Assembly: GCF_051859345.1 (NCBI RefSeq)
Contig: NZ_JBHYFV010000018.1
Span: 1-64,000, forward strand
Direction: 5' to 3'
DNA from: Marivita sp051859345
Lineage (GTDB): Bacteria; Pseudomonadota; Alphaproteobacteria; Rhodobacterales; Rhodobacteraceae
Length of the DNA stretch: 64,000 nt
The position numbers and the translations under genes are program-made. This document shows positions 17,087-26,397 of the stretch, one piece after another. The notes beneath the pieces are model-generated. The model made no database searches and was not told the origin of the DNA. It saw only the letters and a program-made list of their open reading frames with translations. How positions within the stretch are numbered: the first letter of the stretch is position 1; each line of letters begins with the position of its first letter.

Positions 17087-17854
17087 ATGGCGGTCAGCAC
17101 CACCCCAAATCCGAAATACCAACGCGTCATGCTCAAGATATCGGGGGAAGCGCTTATGGGAGACCAGGGGTTCGGGCTGCATCCGCCGACCGTGCAACGC
17201 ATCGCGCAGGAAGTCCGCTCGGTTCACGATCTGGGCGTCGAGATTTGCATGGTGATCGGGGGCGGCAACGTGTTCCGTGGTCTTCAGGGCAGCGCGCAAG
17301 GCATGGAGCGCACGACCGCCGACTACATGGGAATGTTGGCCACAGTGCTGAACGCGCTGGCCATGCAATCGGCTTTGGAAGAGCAGGGGGTCTTCACCCG
17401 CGTGATTTCCGCCATTCGCATGGACGAGGTTGCCGAGCCCTATATCCGACGCCGGGCTGTGCGCCACCTTGAGAAAAAGCGCGTCTGCGTCTTTGCAGGC
17501 GGCACTGGAAACCCGTATTTCACCACCGATACCGCCGCCGCCCTGCGCGCCAACGAGATGAACTGCGAGGCGATCCTGATGGGCAAGAACGGGGTCGATG
17601 GCATCTATGACAAGGATCCGAAAACCCATTCGGATGCAAAGCGTTACGACTCTGTGACCTATGACGAAGTCCTGCAAAAGAACCTGAAAGTCATGGATGC
17701 TTCGGCCATCGCGCTGGCGCGTGACAACAACCTGCCGATCATCGTGTTCCCCCTTGATGAACCGGGTGGCTTCCGTGGTATCCTTGCCGGTGAAGGCACC
17801 TATACCAAGGTGCATGGCGGACCCTACAAGCCCAATGCCGACTCCGCAGCCTGA
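17087..17854 (+). CDS. pyrH: Uridylate kinase
   Basis: 255 residues, slightly longer than E. coli PyrH because of an N-terminal extension (MAVSTTPNPKYQ). Amino-acid-kinase fold: KISGEALMGDQGFG for phosphate binding, VIGGGNVFRG, and TDTAAALRANEM for nucleotide binding. It phosphorylates UMP to UDP and is allosterically controlled by GTP and UTP in the family. It heads the envelope/isoprenoid cluster; the usual tsf and rpsB upstream of it are absent. GGAG lies 9 bp before the ATG. Confidence 0.96.
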   Translation: MAVSTTPNPKYQRVMLKISGEALMGDQGFGLHPPTVQRIAQEVRSVHDLGVEICMVIGGGNVFRGLQGSAQGMERTTADYMGMLATVLNALAMQSALEEQGVFTRVISAIRMDEVAEPYIRRRAVRHLEKKRVCVFAGGTGNPYFTTDTAAALRANEMNCEAILMGKNGVDGIYDKDPKTHSDAKRYDSVTYDEVLQKNLKVMDASAIALARDNNLPIIVFPLDEPGGFRGILAGEGTYTKVHGGPYKPNADSAA

Positions 17855-17968
17855 CCAATCCGTCACAGATCAATCACAGCAGGCAGTCAAGCGGCGCAAG
17901 GTGCTATACTTTTGACCACTCGTCGCATAGAACGCCAGTAAAGCACAAAAACCGCTCTTGAGGGCTCT

Positions 17969-18532
17969 ATGGCAGACGACTTTCTACTCGACACTGATGA
18001 TCTCACGCGCCGCATGGATGGCGCGATGGCCAACCTGCGGACGGAATTTGCATCGTTGCGCACGGGCCGTGCCAGCGCGTCCATGCTGGAACCGATTATG
18101 GTGGACGCTTATGGCAGCATGACTCCGATCAACCAGGTCGGCACCGTGAACGTGCCTGAATCGCGCATGGTGACCATCAACGTCTGGGACAAGGGTCTTG
18201 TCGGCAAGGTCGAGAAAGCCATCCGCGAAAGCGGTCTGGGCATCAATCCGCAGTTGAATGGCACGATCATCATGCTGCCGATCCCGGAACTCAACGAAGA
18301 ACGCCGCCGCGAGCTGGGCAAGGTTGCCGGGCAATATGCCGAGCATGCCCGCGTGTCCATTCGCAACATCCGCCGCGATGGCATGGACCAGATCAAGAAA
18401 GCCAAGTCAGACGGCCTGTCCGAGGATGACCAGAAATTCTGGGAAACCGAAGTCCAGGATCTGACCGATGGTTATATCAAGAAAATCGACGCCGCTTTGG
18501 AGACAAAGCAGGAAGAGATCATGCAGGTCTGA
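17969..18532 (+). CDS. frr: Ribosome recycling factor
   Basis: 187 residues. The start resembles other RRFs (DDLTRRMDGAMANLRTEFASLRTGRASASMLEPI), and the C-terminal three-helix bundle ends in the YIKKIDAALETKQEEIMQV region. With EF-G it splits post-termination ribosomes. It follows pyrH by 114 bp and precedes uppS by 27 bp, as in many proteobacteria. Confidence 0.97.
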   Translation: MADDFLLDTDDLTRRMDGAMANLRTEFASLRTGRASASMLEPIMVDAYGSMTPINQVGTVNVPESRMVTINVWDKGLVGKVEKAIRESGLGINPQLNGTIIMLPIPELNEERRRELGKVAGQYAEHARVSIRNIRRDGMDQIKKAKSDGLSEDDQKFWETEVQDLTDGYIKKIDAALETKQEEIMQV

Positions 18533-18559
18533 GGCCTGAACAGGAAGGACCTCGGCACG

Positions 18560-19291
18560 ATGGCGCAGCCACAGCCCAAAGCGATAGACGATGGACCACG
18601 TCATGTGGCCATTATCATGGACGGAAATGGCCGTTGGGCCACCCAGCGGGGACGGCCACGTCTTTTCGGGCATCAGGCAGGCGCGCGCCGCGTGCGTGAA
18701 ATCGTCGAAGCGTGCCCGGACCTTGGGGTCGACTACCTTACTGTGTTCGCCTTCTCCACCGAGAACTGGAAGCGCACACAGTCCGAAGTCGCCGGTCTCA
18801 TGAGCCTGTTCCGCCGCTACATCACGCGCGAAGCCAAGGCGCTCAAGGCCAACGACGTCTGTGTCCGGTTCATCGGGGACCGGGTCCGCCTGGACAGGAA
18901 ACTGGTCGGGATGATGGACGAACTTGAAGCTCTGACCGCCAATTGCACATCCGTGAACCTGACCATTGCCATCAACTATGGTGGTCGCGACGAAGTGGCC
19001 CGCGCCACAAAACGTCTTGCATGGGATGTGGCGGCAGGCAAACTTGATCCTGCGGCAGTGGATGAAGAAACGCTGCCAAAGTACTTGGATACTTACTTTT
19101 TGCCAGATCCTGATCTTGTAATCCGCACAAGCGGAGAAGCGCGGATTTCAAACTTCCTTCTCTGGCAATCGGCCTATGCCGAATACGAATTCATCGACAC
19201 GCTCTGGCCCGACTTTACGGCTGCAGAGTTCCGGTCGGTTGTGGATGGCTTTGGAACCCGCGACCGCAGGTTCGGAGCCGTTGTGGCATGA
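18560..19291 (+). CDS. uppS: Isoprenyl transferase (undecaprenyl diphosphate synthase)
   Basis: 243 residues. The catalytic Asp21 sits in IIMDGNGRWA, with GHQAGARRVREIVEAC following. The conserved FAFSTENWKR and the C-terminal RTSGEARISNFLLWQSAYAE motifs are present. This cis-prenyltransferase makes the C55 lipid carrier for peptidoglycan and surface polymers. It overlaps cdsA in an ATGA quartet. Confidence 0.96.
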   Translation: MAQPQPKAIDDGPRHVAIIMDGNGRWATQRGRPRLFGHQAGARRVREIVEACPDLGVDYLTVFAFSTENWKRTQSEVAGLMSLFRRYITREAKALKANDVCVRFIGDRVRLDRKLVGMMDELEALTANCTSVNLTIAINYGGRDEVARATKRLAWDVAAGKLDPAAVDEETLPKYLDTYFLPDPDLVIRTSGEARISNFLLWQSAYAEYEFIDTLWPDFTAAEFRSVVDGFGTRDRRFGAVVA

Positions 19292-20076
19292 CGCCCAGCA
19301 AGTGGGACGACCTTGCCCCGCGGCTGATCTCGGCCGTGGCTATGGTTGGCATTGGCGCGCTTGGCGTCTGGCTTGGCGGGTTGTGGTTCCACGGTCTGAT
19401 CGCCATCGTGGTTGGTCTGATGGTATGGGAACTCGTGACCATGCTCGACACCGCGCGCAGCAAATCGCCGCTGATCCTTGGCGTTGTGGCCGCTTTGGTG
19501 TCGATGATCGCAGTTGAAATTCCGGCATCTTTTGCCCTGCCGTTGCTGTTGGCGCCGTCCATGCTTGGTCTTGGACGGATGGAGCGGGGCGGCGTGACAT
19601 ATGCCGTGTTCACCGCGTTCATTCTGTTGGCAGGCTACGGGTTGATGTCCCTGCGCGACGATTTCGGCCTGACCTGGATGGTCTGGCTCTTGCTGGTGGT
19701 TGTTGTCACCGACATCGCAGGCTATTTTGCCGGCCGTCTTATCGGCGGCCCCAAGCTTTGGCCGCGTGTCAGCCCCAAGAAAACATGGTCAGGCGCTGTG
19801 GCGGGGTGGGTCGGATCGGCCATTGTCGCGGTCCTGTTTGCCAGCACGACGCCCGCCGGAATTGGTCTGATCGGGGTCAGCATCGCGGTCAGCATGGCCA
19901 GCCAGATCGGCGATATCGCAGAAAGCGCCATCAAACGCCGAGTCGGCGTCAAGGACAGCTCGCGGCTCATTCCGGGGCATGGCGGGTTGCTGGATCGTTT
20001 TGACGGAATGCTGGGGGCGGCCCTGTTCATCGTCATTGCCGGTCAGATCATCGGATTCCCGCCGGGGGCGCAATGA
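19288..20076 (+). CDS. cdsA: Phosphatidate cytidylyltransferase
   Basis: 262 residues, very hydrophobic, about seven membrane helices. The C-terminal signature KDSSRLIPGHGGLLDRFDGM is intact, including the metal-binding Asp residues; GPKLWPRVSPKKTWSGAVAG is also typical. It makes CDP-diacylglycerol from phosphatidate and CTP in the inner membrane. It overlaps both neighbours by 4 bp (uppS and dxr), implying tight coupling. Confidence 0.95.
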   Translation: MTPSKWDDLAPRLISAVAMVGIGALGVWLGGLWFHGLIAIVVGLMVWELVTMLDTARSKSPLILGVVAALVSMIAVEIPASFALPLLLAPSMLGLGRMERGGVTYAVFTAFILLAGYGLMSLRDDFGLTWMVWLLLVVVVTDIAGYFAGRLIGGPKLWPRVSPKKTWSGAVAGWVGSAIVAVLFASTTPAGIGLIGVSIAVSMASQIGDIAESAIKRRVGVKDSSRLIPGHGGLLDRFDGMLGAALFIVIAGQIIGFPPGAQ

Positions 20077-21245
20077 GGCGCATCACGATATTCGGGGCCA
20101 CAGGTTCAATCGGACAGAACACGCTTGATCTGATTGGTCGGGATCGGGACGCCTACAAGGTTGTTGCCTTGAGCGGCGACCAGAATATCAGACAACTTGC
20201 CGCGGATGCCATCCGCTTTGACGCCGAAATCGCGATCACCGCGGATCTGGATCGGTTGGACGATCTGCGCACCGCATTGTCCGGCACGGGAATCGAGGCC
20301 GCTGCCGGTCCTGCCGCGCTCGTCGAGGCGGCCAGCCGTCCGGCCGATTGGGTCATGTCTTCCATCGTTGGCTCTGCCGGTCTTGCGCCGGGGCTTCGCG
20401 CGCTTGAGCAGGGGGCAAGCCTTGCCTTGGCCAACAAGGAAAGCATGGTCTGTGCCGGGCCGCTGATGCTGTCCACTGCCAAACGGTTCGGTGCACGGAT
20501 CCTGCCAGTGGACAGCGAACATTCCGCCGTGTTCCAAGCCCTGATCGGAGAAGATCTGAGCGCGGTGGAGCGGGTGATCATCACCGCGTCCGGCGGCGCC
20601 TTCCGCGATTGGCCGCTGGAAGACTTGGCCGGGGCGACACCCGAACAGGCTGCCCAGCATCCGAATTGGGACATGGGTCAACGCATCACCATCGACAGCG
20701 CAACGATGTTTAACAAGGCGCTGGAGCTTATTGAGACCAAAGAGTTTTTCCAGATTGATCCAACGCGTATCGAAGCCGTGGTGCATCCCGAATCCATGAT
20801 TCACGCCCTGGTCGGGTTCAACGACGGCGCGCTGATGGCCCATGTCGGACCAGCGGATATGCGCCACGCCATCGGCTTTGCGCTACACTACCCGGATCGC
20901 AAGGCGCTGCCGGTGGAACGGCTTGACCTTGTGGCACTTGGACAGCTGACCTTCCGTCCCGCTGACGAAACCCGCTGGCCCGCGCTCAGACTGGCCCGAG
21001 AGGTGATGGCGGCAGGGGGATTGTCCGGCGCCGTCTTCAACGCCGCAAAGGAACGCGCGCTTGACGGGTTCATCGCGAAACGGATCGGATTTCAGCAGAT
21101 CGCCGTAGTTGTGGAAGAGGTTTTGTCCAGAGTTTCGGCTCAACCTAGTCACATTGATGCCGACATTACCCTTGATAACGTGGTCGATGCAGACCATCTC
21201 GCTCGGGTAAGGGCAGACGAAATTATAAATGAACTAGAGGGTTGA
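20073..21245 (+). CDS. dxr: 1-deoxy-D-xylulose 5-phosphate reductoisomerase
   Basis: 390 residues. NADPH-binding GATGSIGQNTLDLI is at the N-terminus. The metal and substrate motif PVDSEHSAVFQAL, the loop ITASGGAFRDWP and HPESMIHALVGF are all present. It catalyses the second step of the MEP pathway, supplying precursors to UppS and MiaA products. It overlaps cdsA by 4 bp; rseP follows after 3 bp. Confidence 0.97.
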   Translation: MRRITIFGATGSIGQNTLDLIGRDRDAYKVVALSGDQNIRQLAADAIRFDAEIAITADLDRLDDLRTALSGTGIEAAAGPAALVEAASRPADWVMSSIVGSAGLAPGLRALEQGASLALANKESMVCAGPLMLSTAKRFGARILPVDSEHSAVFQALIGEDLSAVERVIITASGGAFRDWPLEDLAGATPEQAAQHPNWDMGQRITIDSATMFNKALELIETKEFFQIDPTRIEAVVHPESMIHALVGFNDGALMAHVGPADMRHAIGFALHYPDRKALPVERLDLVALGQLTFRPADETRWPALRLAREVMAAGGLSGAVFNAAKERALDGFIAKRIGFQQIAVVVEEVLSRVSAQPSHIDADITLDNVVDADHLARVRADEIINELEG

Positions 21246-21248
21246 ACC

Positions 21249-22592
21249 TTGGATATAGCAGCGCTGCTGCCGCAGTTTGGTAGTGTGATTTGGACCCTCC
21301 TGGCATTTGTGATCGCGTTGTCGATCATTGTCGCAATTCATGAATATGGCCATTACATCGTCGGCCGCTGGTCCGGGATTGATGCCGATGTCTTTTCGCT
21401 TGGCTTTGGTCCGGTTCTCTACTCAAGGGTGGATAAACGCGGGACAAAATGGCAATTCGCCCTGTTGCCACTTGGCGGTTATGTAAAATTCAAGGGTGAC
21501 GGTAATGCCTCCGGCGGCAAGGATGATGCGGCCATGACTGGGCTGTCCGAAACCGAACGCAGGCGCACGATGAACGGCGCGCCGCTTTGGGCCCGCGCTG
21601 CAACGGTTGCCGCAGGCCCGATCTTCAATTTTGCACTTTCCATCCTGATCTTTACCGGCGTCTTCATGCTGCGCGGCGAAGTGACGGAACCGGTTCAGGT
21701 GGGCGAGTTGCGCGCAGTTCCGGCCCAGAACGAATTGCAGGTCGGTGACCAACTGGTTTCCATCGAAGGTGTCGATCTTCCCCCATTCGGCGAATCCGGG
21801 GCGTTCCAGACATTCCTCGAAGACCTGCCCGAGCAGGAGCATCTGGATTACACCGTGCTGCGCAACGGCGAAGAACGGGTGGTGCAGGGGCCGTATGTCT
21901 ATCCACCCGTCGCAACCCAGATCATTCCACTTTCCGCCGCCGACGATGCGGGATTTCGCGCGGGCGACATCATCATCTCGGTTGATGGAACGATGATCTA
22001 TGCGTTCGACCAGCTGCGCATGGCTGTCGAAGGGTCGGAGGGGGCGACGCTTGATCTTGAGGTGTGGCGCGACGGCGAAAGCCGCATACTCGAACTCACC
22101 CCCCGGCGCACGGACGAACCGCAGCCGGATGGCACGTTCAAAGCTGCCTATCGCATTGGAATCGTGGGTGGGATGTTCTTTGAACCCGCAACGGCCTATA
22201 CTGGGCCGATCAGCGCTTTCGTGTCTGGTGTTGAACAGACGGGCAGCATCATCAGAGGGTCCCTGTCGGGTCTGTGGTACATGATCACCGGGGCCATCAG
22301 CACCTGTAACCTGTCAGGCCCCATTGGAATCGCCGAAACCTCCGGGTCCATGGCGTCGCAGGGAACAGCCAGTTTTATCTGGTTCATCGCCGTACTTAGC
22401 ACGGCAGTGGGATTGCTGAACCTGTTTCCCATTCCGGTGCTGGATGGCGGACATCTGGTGTTTCACGCCTACGAGGCCGTGACAGGCCGCCCTCCCAGCG
22501 ACAAGGCGCTGCGCGTGTTGATGGCGATTGGCCTGACGATGCTGCTGTCCTTGATGCTGTTCGCACTGTCCAACGACTTGTTTTGCCCCTGA
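21249..22592 (+). CDS. rseP: RIP metalloprotease RseP
   Basis: 447 residues. The zinc motif HEYGH is at 31-35 in the first membrane helix; the second site, PVLDGGH, is near the C-terminus. A PDZ region lies between (about 195-280). It cleaves membrane-embedded substrates such as anti-sigma factors and signal-peptide remnants. The start is a TTG preceded by GAGGG at 9-nt distance; no nearby ATG or GTG keeps the first helix. A terminator-like hairpin follows the stop. Confidence 0.93.
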   Translation: MDIAALLPQFGSVIWTLLAFVIALSIIVAIHEYGHYIVGRWSGIDADVFSLGFGPVLYSRVDKRGTKWQFALLPLGGYVKFKGDGNASGGKDDAAMTGLSETERRRTMNGAPLWARAATVAAGPIFNFALSILIFTGVFMLRGEVTEPVQVGELRAVPAQNELQVGDQLVSIEGVDLPPFGESGAFQTFLEDLPEQEHLDYTVLRNGEERVVQGPYVYPPVATQIIPLSAADDAGFRAGDIIISVDGTMIYAFDQLRMAVEGSEGATLDLEVWRDGESRILELTPRRTDEPQPDGTFKAAYRIGIVGGMFFEPATAYTGPISAFVSGVEQTGSIIRGSLSGLWYMITGAISTCNLSGPIGIAETSGSMASQGTASFIWFIAVLSTAVGLLNLFPIPVLDGGHLVFHAYEAVTGRPPSDKALRVLMAIGLTMLLSLMLFALSNDLFCP

Positions 22593-22608
22593 TTTTTTAA
22601 TCTCTGGA

Positions 22609-22637
22609 GGGGCGATTTCACAGAATCGTCCCATTTT
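22609..22637 (+). terminator. Rho-independent terminator after rseP
   Basis: GGGGCGATT-TCACAG-AATCGTCCC (9-bp stem, one G-U) followed by ATTTTCT. It would separate the pyrH-rseP unit from the small gene and bamA downstream. Confidence 0.65.
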
Positions 22638-22702
22638 CTGCCTGATTGCTGACATAATTCGCCTGCAGTTTCGAACTTGGAACAACGTATCTGAGGTGTC
22701 CC

Positions 22703-22861
22703 ATGCAAACGATTCAACACGGCTACCGGTCGTTCAGCCTTCTGATCTCAATCAATTGGGATCGGATGATCTATGTGTTTGCAATCGTGGCATCGTTGTT
22801 TCTCGGGGCGTTTCTGGGCTCCCTGATGATTGAGGCAATGACACACCCTGTGTGGTATTGA
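22703..22861 (+). CDS. Small membrane protein, 52 aa, between rseP and bamA
   Basis: A short reading frame read directly from the DNA. ATG at 22703 is preceded by GAGGTG at 6-nt distance; the stop is TGA at 22859. The protein begins MQTIQHGYRSFSLLISINWD, then has a hydrophobic segment (RMIYVFAIVASLFLGAFLGS, about 21-40) and a short tail ending MTHPVWY. One membrane helix is predicted. I recognise no family. It has its own upstream gap after the rseP terminator and sits between an intramembrane protease gene and the outer-membrane assembly gene, so an envelope role is likely but unproven. Confidence 0.6.
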   Translation: MQTIQHGYRSFSLLISINWDRMIYVFAIVASLFLGAFLGSLMIEAMTHPVWY

Positions 22862-22881
22862 ACAAAACCGCCTCTGCGCTT

Positions 22882-22910
22882 TTGACAAGTAACGGCAATC
22901 TCGGTACTCA
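22882..22910 (+). promoter_or_regulatory. Candidate sigma-70-type promoter of bamA
   Basis: An exact TTGACA (22882-22887), a 17-bp spacer, then TACTCA (22905-22910). It is 36 bp before the bamA ATG. The -10 match is modest and overlaps a stem-loop, so transcription might instead start further upstream. Confidence 0.4.
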
Positions 22911-22934
22911 CGTTCTCAAAAGAATGTCTGAGTA
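22905..22934 (+). promoter_or_regulatory. Leader stem-loop just before the bamA start
   Basis: A 12-bp stem with one 2-nt bulge: TACTCACGTTCT pairs with AGAATGT-(CT)-GAGTA around a CAAA loop. The 3' arm ends at the AGTAGG purine stretch that probably serves as ribosome-binding site, so folding would partly hide it. Confidence 0.45.
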
Positions 22935-22945
22935 GGTTGCCAACA

Positions 22946-25288
22946 ATGACACATAAAACAGGCGGGCAGGTGACGCGACAAGCAGCGCGGAAATCCTCAT
23001 TTCGTCCACTCCTTATTGCTGCTTCCGTTGCCCTGAGCGTCGGATTCATCGTTTCGCCGGATATGGCGCAGGCGCAGGATTTCCGATTCAACGCGATCAC
23101 GGTTGAAGGCAACCAGCGGATCGAGGCGGGAACGATTGCCAGTTACCTCGGGGTCGCGCGCGGCGAATCCGTCTCTGCCGCCGAATTGAATGACGGCTAT
23201 CAGCGGGTTCTTGCCTCTGGCCTTTTCGAAACTGTCGAAATCGAACCCCGCGGCAACACGCTTGTCGTGCGTGTGGTCGAATATCCGACGGTCAACCGCA
23301 TCACCTTCGAAGGCAATGCCCGCATCGATGATGAAACGCTGTCCAGCATCGTCCAGTCTGAGTCGCGCCGCGTGTTCAGCCCTTCGACCGCCGAAGCAGA
23401 CGCCGCCCGCCTTACCGAAGCCTATTCCCAACAAGGCCGGATCGCCGCCCGTGTGCAACCAAAGGTCATTCGCCGCTCCGACAACCGCGTCGATCTGGTG
23501 TTCGAGGTTTTCGAAGGCGGCGTGTCCGAGATCGAACGCATCGGCTTTGCCGGCAACCAGGTGTTCAGCGATGGCCGCCTGCGCCGCGTTCTGGAAACCA
23601 AGCAGGCGGGCATTTTCCGCGCGCTGGTTCAAAGCGACACATTCATCGACGACCGCATCGAATTCGACCGCCAGGTGTTGCGCGACTTCTACCAGTCGCG
23701 CGGATATGTCGATTTCCGCACAACTGGCGTCAATGCCGAACTGAGCGAAGAACGCGACGCGTATTTCATCACCTTCAACGTCGAGGAAGGCCAGCAATTC
23801 AAATTCGGCGACGTGACGGTCTCGTCTGATCTGGCCGAGGTCGATCCGGATGTGTTTCAGGATGCACTGCGACTGCGGGCAGGTCGGGTCTATTCGCCGA
23901 CATCCGTGGAAACCGAAATTGCCCGGCTTGAACGTCTGGCGATCCGCGAAGGGCTGAATTTTGTGCGGGTCGAACCCCGCGTGACTCGAAATGACCGCGA
24001 TCTGACGCTGGATGTGGAATTCCTGCTGACGCGCGGCGAACGGGTGTTTGTGGAGCGCATCGACATCGAAGGCAACACAACCACTCTGGACCGCGTTGTG
24101 CGCCGCCAGTTCCGTGTCGTCGAAGGGGATCCGTTCAACCCGCGCGAAATCCGCGAAAGCGCCGAACGTGTCCGGGCACTTGGCTTCTTTGGCGATGCGC
24201 AGGTCGAAGCGCGCGAAGGCTCAACACCGCAGCAGGTCATCATTGACGTCGACGTGGACGAACAACCCACAGGATCGCTGAGCTTTGGTGGGTCCTATTC
24301 GATCAGCAGTGGTTTCGGCGCGGCCATCACATTCCGTGAACGCAACTTCCTTGGCCGGGGCCAGCAATTGTCACTTGGTGTGACTACAGGTGTGGATTCG
24401 TCGAATTACAGCTTCAGCTTTACCGAACCGGCCTTTCTGGGCCGCGATGTCGCGTTCAGTTTCAGCCTGAATTACCTCGAAACCGACAACGCATCGGCTG
24501 AATATGACACCGTCATCGGCAACTTCTCGACCGGGTTTACCTTCCCGGTCTCCGAAAACGGACGTCTGGGCGTGCGCTACGGTGCCAAGTACTCCGAGAT
24601 CACGAACCTGGCTCCTGAAGTCGGGTCCATCATTTCCGCCGAAGCCGCCCGTGGCGAGGTTTGGGACAGCTTTGTCGGCTATCGCTACAGCTATGACACC
24701 CGTCGCACCGGCCTCAACCCGAACGCAGGTGTTCTGCTTGAATTCGGTCAGGACTTCGCGGGATTGGGCGGCGACAGCACCTATGTCGAATCCACGCTGC
24801 GTGCCGTGGCACAGACCCGCGTTTACAATGACGAAGTCACCTTGCGGGCGACGTTTCAGGCAGGTGCGCTCAGCTATTCGGACGGGTCGTCGCGTGTGAC
24901 CGACCGTTTCTCCCTTGGCACAAACCTGATGCGCGGCTTTGAAGGCGGCGGTATCGGCCCACGCGAAGTTGGACCGGGCGACGTGAACGATCCGCTGGGC
25001 GGCAATTACTTTGCCGTGGCGCGGTTCGAAGCGGAATTCCCGCTGCCTCTGCCCGAAGAATACGGCATCTCGGGTGGCGTGTTCTACGACGTGGGCAGCC
25101 TTTGGGGCCTCGAAGAGACCAACGCGAACGTGCTCTACGAAGATTTCACGGCGCGCCATGTGATCGGTGTGTCGGTGTTCTGGACCACACCGCTTGGTCC
25201 GTTGCGGTTCAACTTCAGTGAAGCGTTGAGCAAGGAAAAGTTCGACAATGATCAAAGCTTCGATCTGACGATTTCCACGCAGTTCTAA
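22946..25288 (+). CDS. bamA: Outer membrane protein assembly factor BamA
   Basis: 780 residues. A signal peptide ends near AQAQ, followed by five POTRA domains (about 40-440; RFNAITVEGNQRIEAGTIASYL marks the first) and a C-terminal 16-strand barrel ending in the aromatic QSFDLTISTQF. The barrel has the conserved RGFEGGGIGPR loop, the counterpart of the VRGF motif. BamA inserts beta-barrel proteins into the outer membrane. The start is the ATG at 22946; a TTG three codons earlier is possible. ompH follows directly after the stop codon. Confidence 0.97.
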   Translation: MTHKTGGQVTRQAARKSSFRPLLIAASVALSVGFIVSPDMAQAQDFRFNAITVEGNQRIEAGTIASYLGVARGESVSAAELNDGYQRVLASGLFETVEIEPRGNTLVVRVVEYPTVNRITFEGNARIDDETLSSIVQSESRRVFSPSTAEADAARLTEAYSQQGRIAARVQPKVIRRSDNRVDLVFEVFEGGVSEIERIGFAGNQVFSDGRLRRVLETKQAGIFRALVQSDTFIDDRIEFDRQVLRDFYQSRGYVDFRTTGVNAELSEERDAYFITFNVEEGQQFKFGDVTVSSDLAEVDPDVFQDALRLRAGRVYSPTSVETEIARLERLAIREGLNFVRVEPRVTRNDRDLTLDVEFLLTRGERVFVERIDIEGNTTTLDRVVRRQFRVVEGDPFNPREIRESAERVRALGFFGDAQVEAREGSTPQQVIIDVDVDEQPTGSLSFGGSYSISSGFGAAITFRERNFLGRGQQLSLGVTTGVDSSNYSFSFTEPAFLGRDVAFSFSLNYLETDNASAEYDTVIGNFSTGFTFPVSENGRLGVRYGAKYSEITNLAPEVGSIISAEAARGEVWDSFVGYRYSYDTRRTGLNPNAGVLLEFGQDFAGLGGDSTYVESTLRAVAQTRVYNDEVTLRATFQAGALSYSDGSSRVTDRFSLGTNLMRGFEGGGIGPREVGPGDVNDPLGGNYFAVARFEAEFPLPLPEEYGISGGVFYDVGSLWGLEETNANVLYEDFTARHVIGVSVFWTTPLGPLRFNFSEALSKEKFDNDQSFDLTISTQF

Positions 25289-25873
25289 ATGTCCCGCAGT
25301 TTGCGCACATGGACAGGGGCGCTTTTCGGAGCGCTTCTGTGGCTTTCGCCCGCGGCCAATGCCCAACAGGATGGCGGGCTGTCGAATCTGGGTGTCGTCC
25401 AAAGTCTGATCCTCACCGTTGCCCCGGAAGCACTTTATGCCCAAAGCGATTTCGGTCAGCGCATCGCGCGTGAAATTGAAGCTGAGAGCGTTGAAATCGC
25501 TGCGGAAAATCGACGGATCGAGGCCGAACTGACGGCTGAAGAAAGAGATCTGACCGAACTGCGCAGTACGCTGGATCAGGCGGATTTCCGGGCGCGGGCC
25601 GAGGCCTTCGACGAAAAGGTTCAGCGTCTGCGCCGCGAACAGGACGAAAAGGCGCGCGCCGTCGGTCAGCGCAACGAAGAAGCCAGACGTGCCCTGTTGA
25701 CAGCCGCACAGCCCGTTCTGTTCCAATTGATGGTGGAAAGCGGCGCAGTGGCGGTTCTGGACCGCCGTGTGGTCCTTCTCAGCGTGGATTCTGTGGACAT
25801 CACCGAACAGGCAATCCAGCGGGTCAATTCCGAATTTGGCGAAGGGGCAGAGATCCTGCCGCTGCGTCCCTGA
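25289..25873 (+). CDS. OmpH/Skp family periplasmic chaperone
   Basis: 194 residues. A signal peptide ends at ANAQ, followed by a short beta strand and a long charged coiled-coil (about 60-140; AEERDLTELRSTLDQADFRAR), the jellyfish-like tentacle region of Skp. It escorts unfolded outer-membrane proteins to BamA. The ATG follows the bamA stop with no spacer, so expression is coupled. The position between bamA and fabZ-lpxA is the standard one. Confidence 0.88.
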   Translation: MSRSLRTWTGALFGALLWLSPAANAQQDGGLSNLGVVQSLILTVAPEALYAQSDFGQRIAREIEAESVEIAAENRRIEAELTAEERDLTELRSTLDQADFRARAEAFDEKVQRLRREQDEKARAVGQRNEEARRALLTAAQPVLFQLMVESGAVAVLDRRVVLLSVDSVDITEQAIQRVNSEFGEGAEILPLRP

Positions 25874-25935
25874 AACCTTGCCCCGGTGCATCGGGGTTGA
25901 TACTCACAGCGCACGAAATTCAAAGGGACGCCTCC

Positions 25936-26397
25936 ATGAGCGACACGCTTCTTCGCGCCGACATCCAGTTGATCCAACGTATCCTGCCGCATCGCTATCC
26001 CTTCCTTCTGGTGGACCGCGTCGAAGAGATTGACGGCACGCAATCCGCTCTTGGCATCAAGAACGTGACGATGAACGAGCCGCATTTCCAGGGGCATTTT
26101 CCCGGCACACCGATCATGCCCGGCGTCACCATCATCGAAGCGATGGCGCAGACCGCCGCCGTGATGGTGGGCACCGCGCTTGATCTGGCTGACAAGGAAA
26201 TGCTGATCTATTTCATGGCCATCGACAAATGCAAATTCCGCCGCAAGGTGATCCCCGGCGACCAGCTTCAGATGCGCCTGACAACGCTGCGCGGCAAGCC
26301 GGGTGGCAAGGTCTGGAAATTCGGCGGGGTGGCAACGGTGGATGGTGACATGGCGGCGGAATGCGAATTCTCGGCCATGATGGACCTGCCGGCGTGA
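25936..26397 (+). CDS. fabZ: 3-hydroxyacyl-ACP dehydratase FabZ
   Basis: 153 residues. Hot-dog fold with the catalytic His in HFQGHFPGTPIMPG and the catalytic Glu in VTIIEAMAQTAA. It dehydrates 3-hydroxyacyl-ACP in fatty acid synthesis and competes with LpxA for hydroxyacyl-ACP. The ATG is preceded by AAGGGA; upstream codons add a leader unrelated to the family. The last bases overlap the GTG start of lpxA. Confidence 0.96.
   Translation: MSDTLLRADIQLIQRILPHRYPFLLVDRVEEIDGTQSALGIKNVTMNEPHFQGHFPGTPIMPGVTIIEAMAQTAAVMVGTALDLADKEMLIYFMAIDKCKFRRKVIPGDQLQMRLTTLRGKPGGKVWKFGGVATVDGDMAAECEFSAMMDLPA

Noticed and set aside
25888..25906. Short hairpin between ompH and fabZ as a terminator
   Set aside because: The stem is only about 5 bp with no T-run, and fabZ follows in the usual operon.
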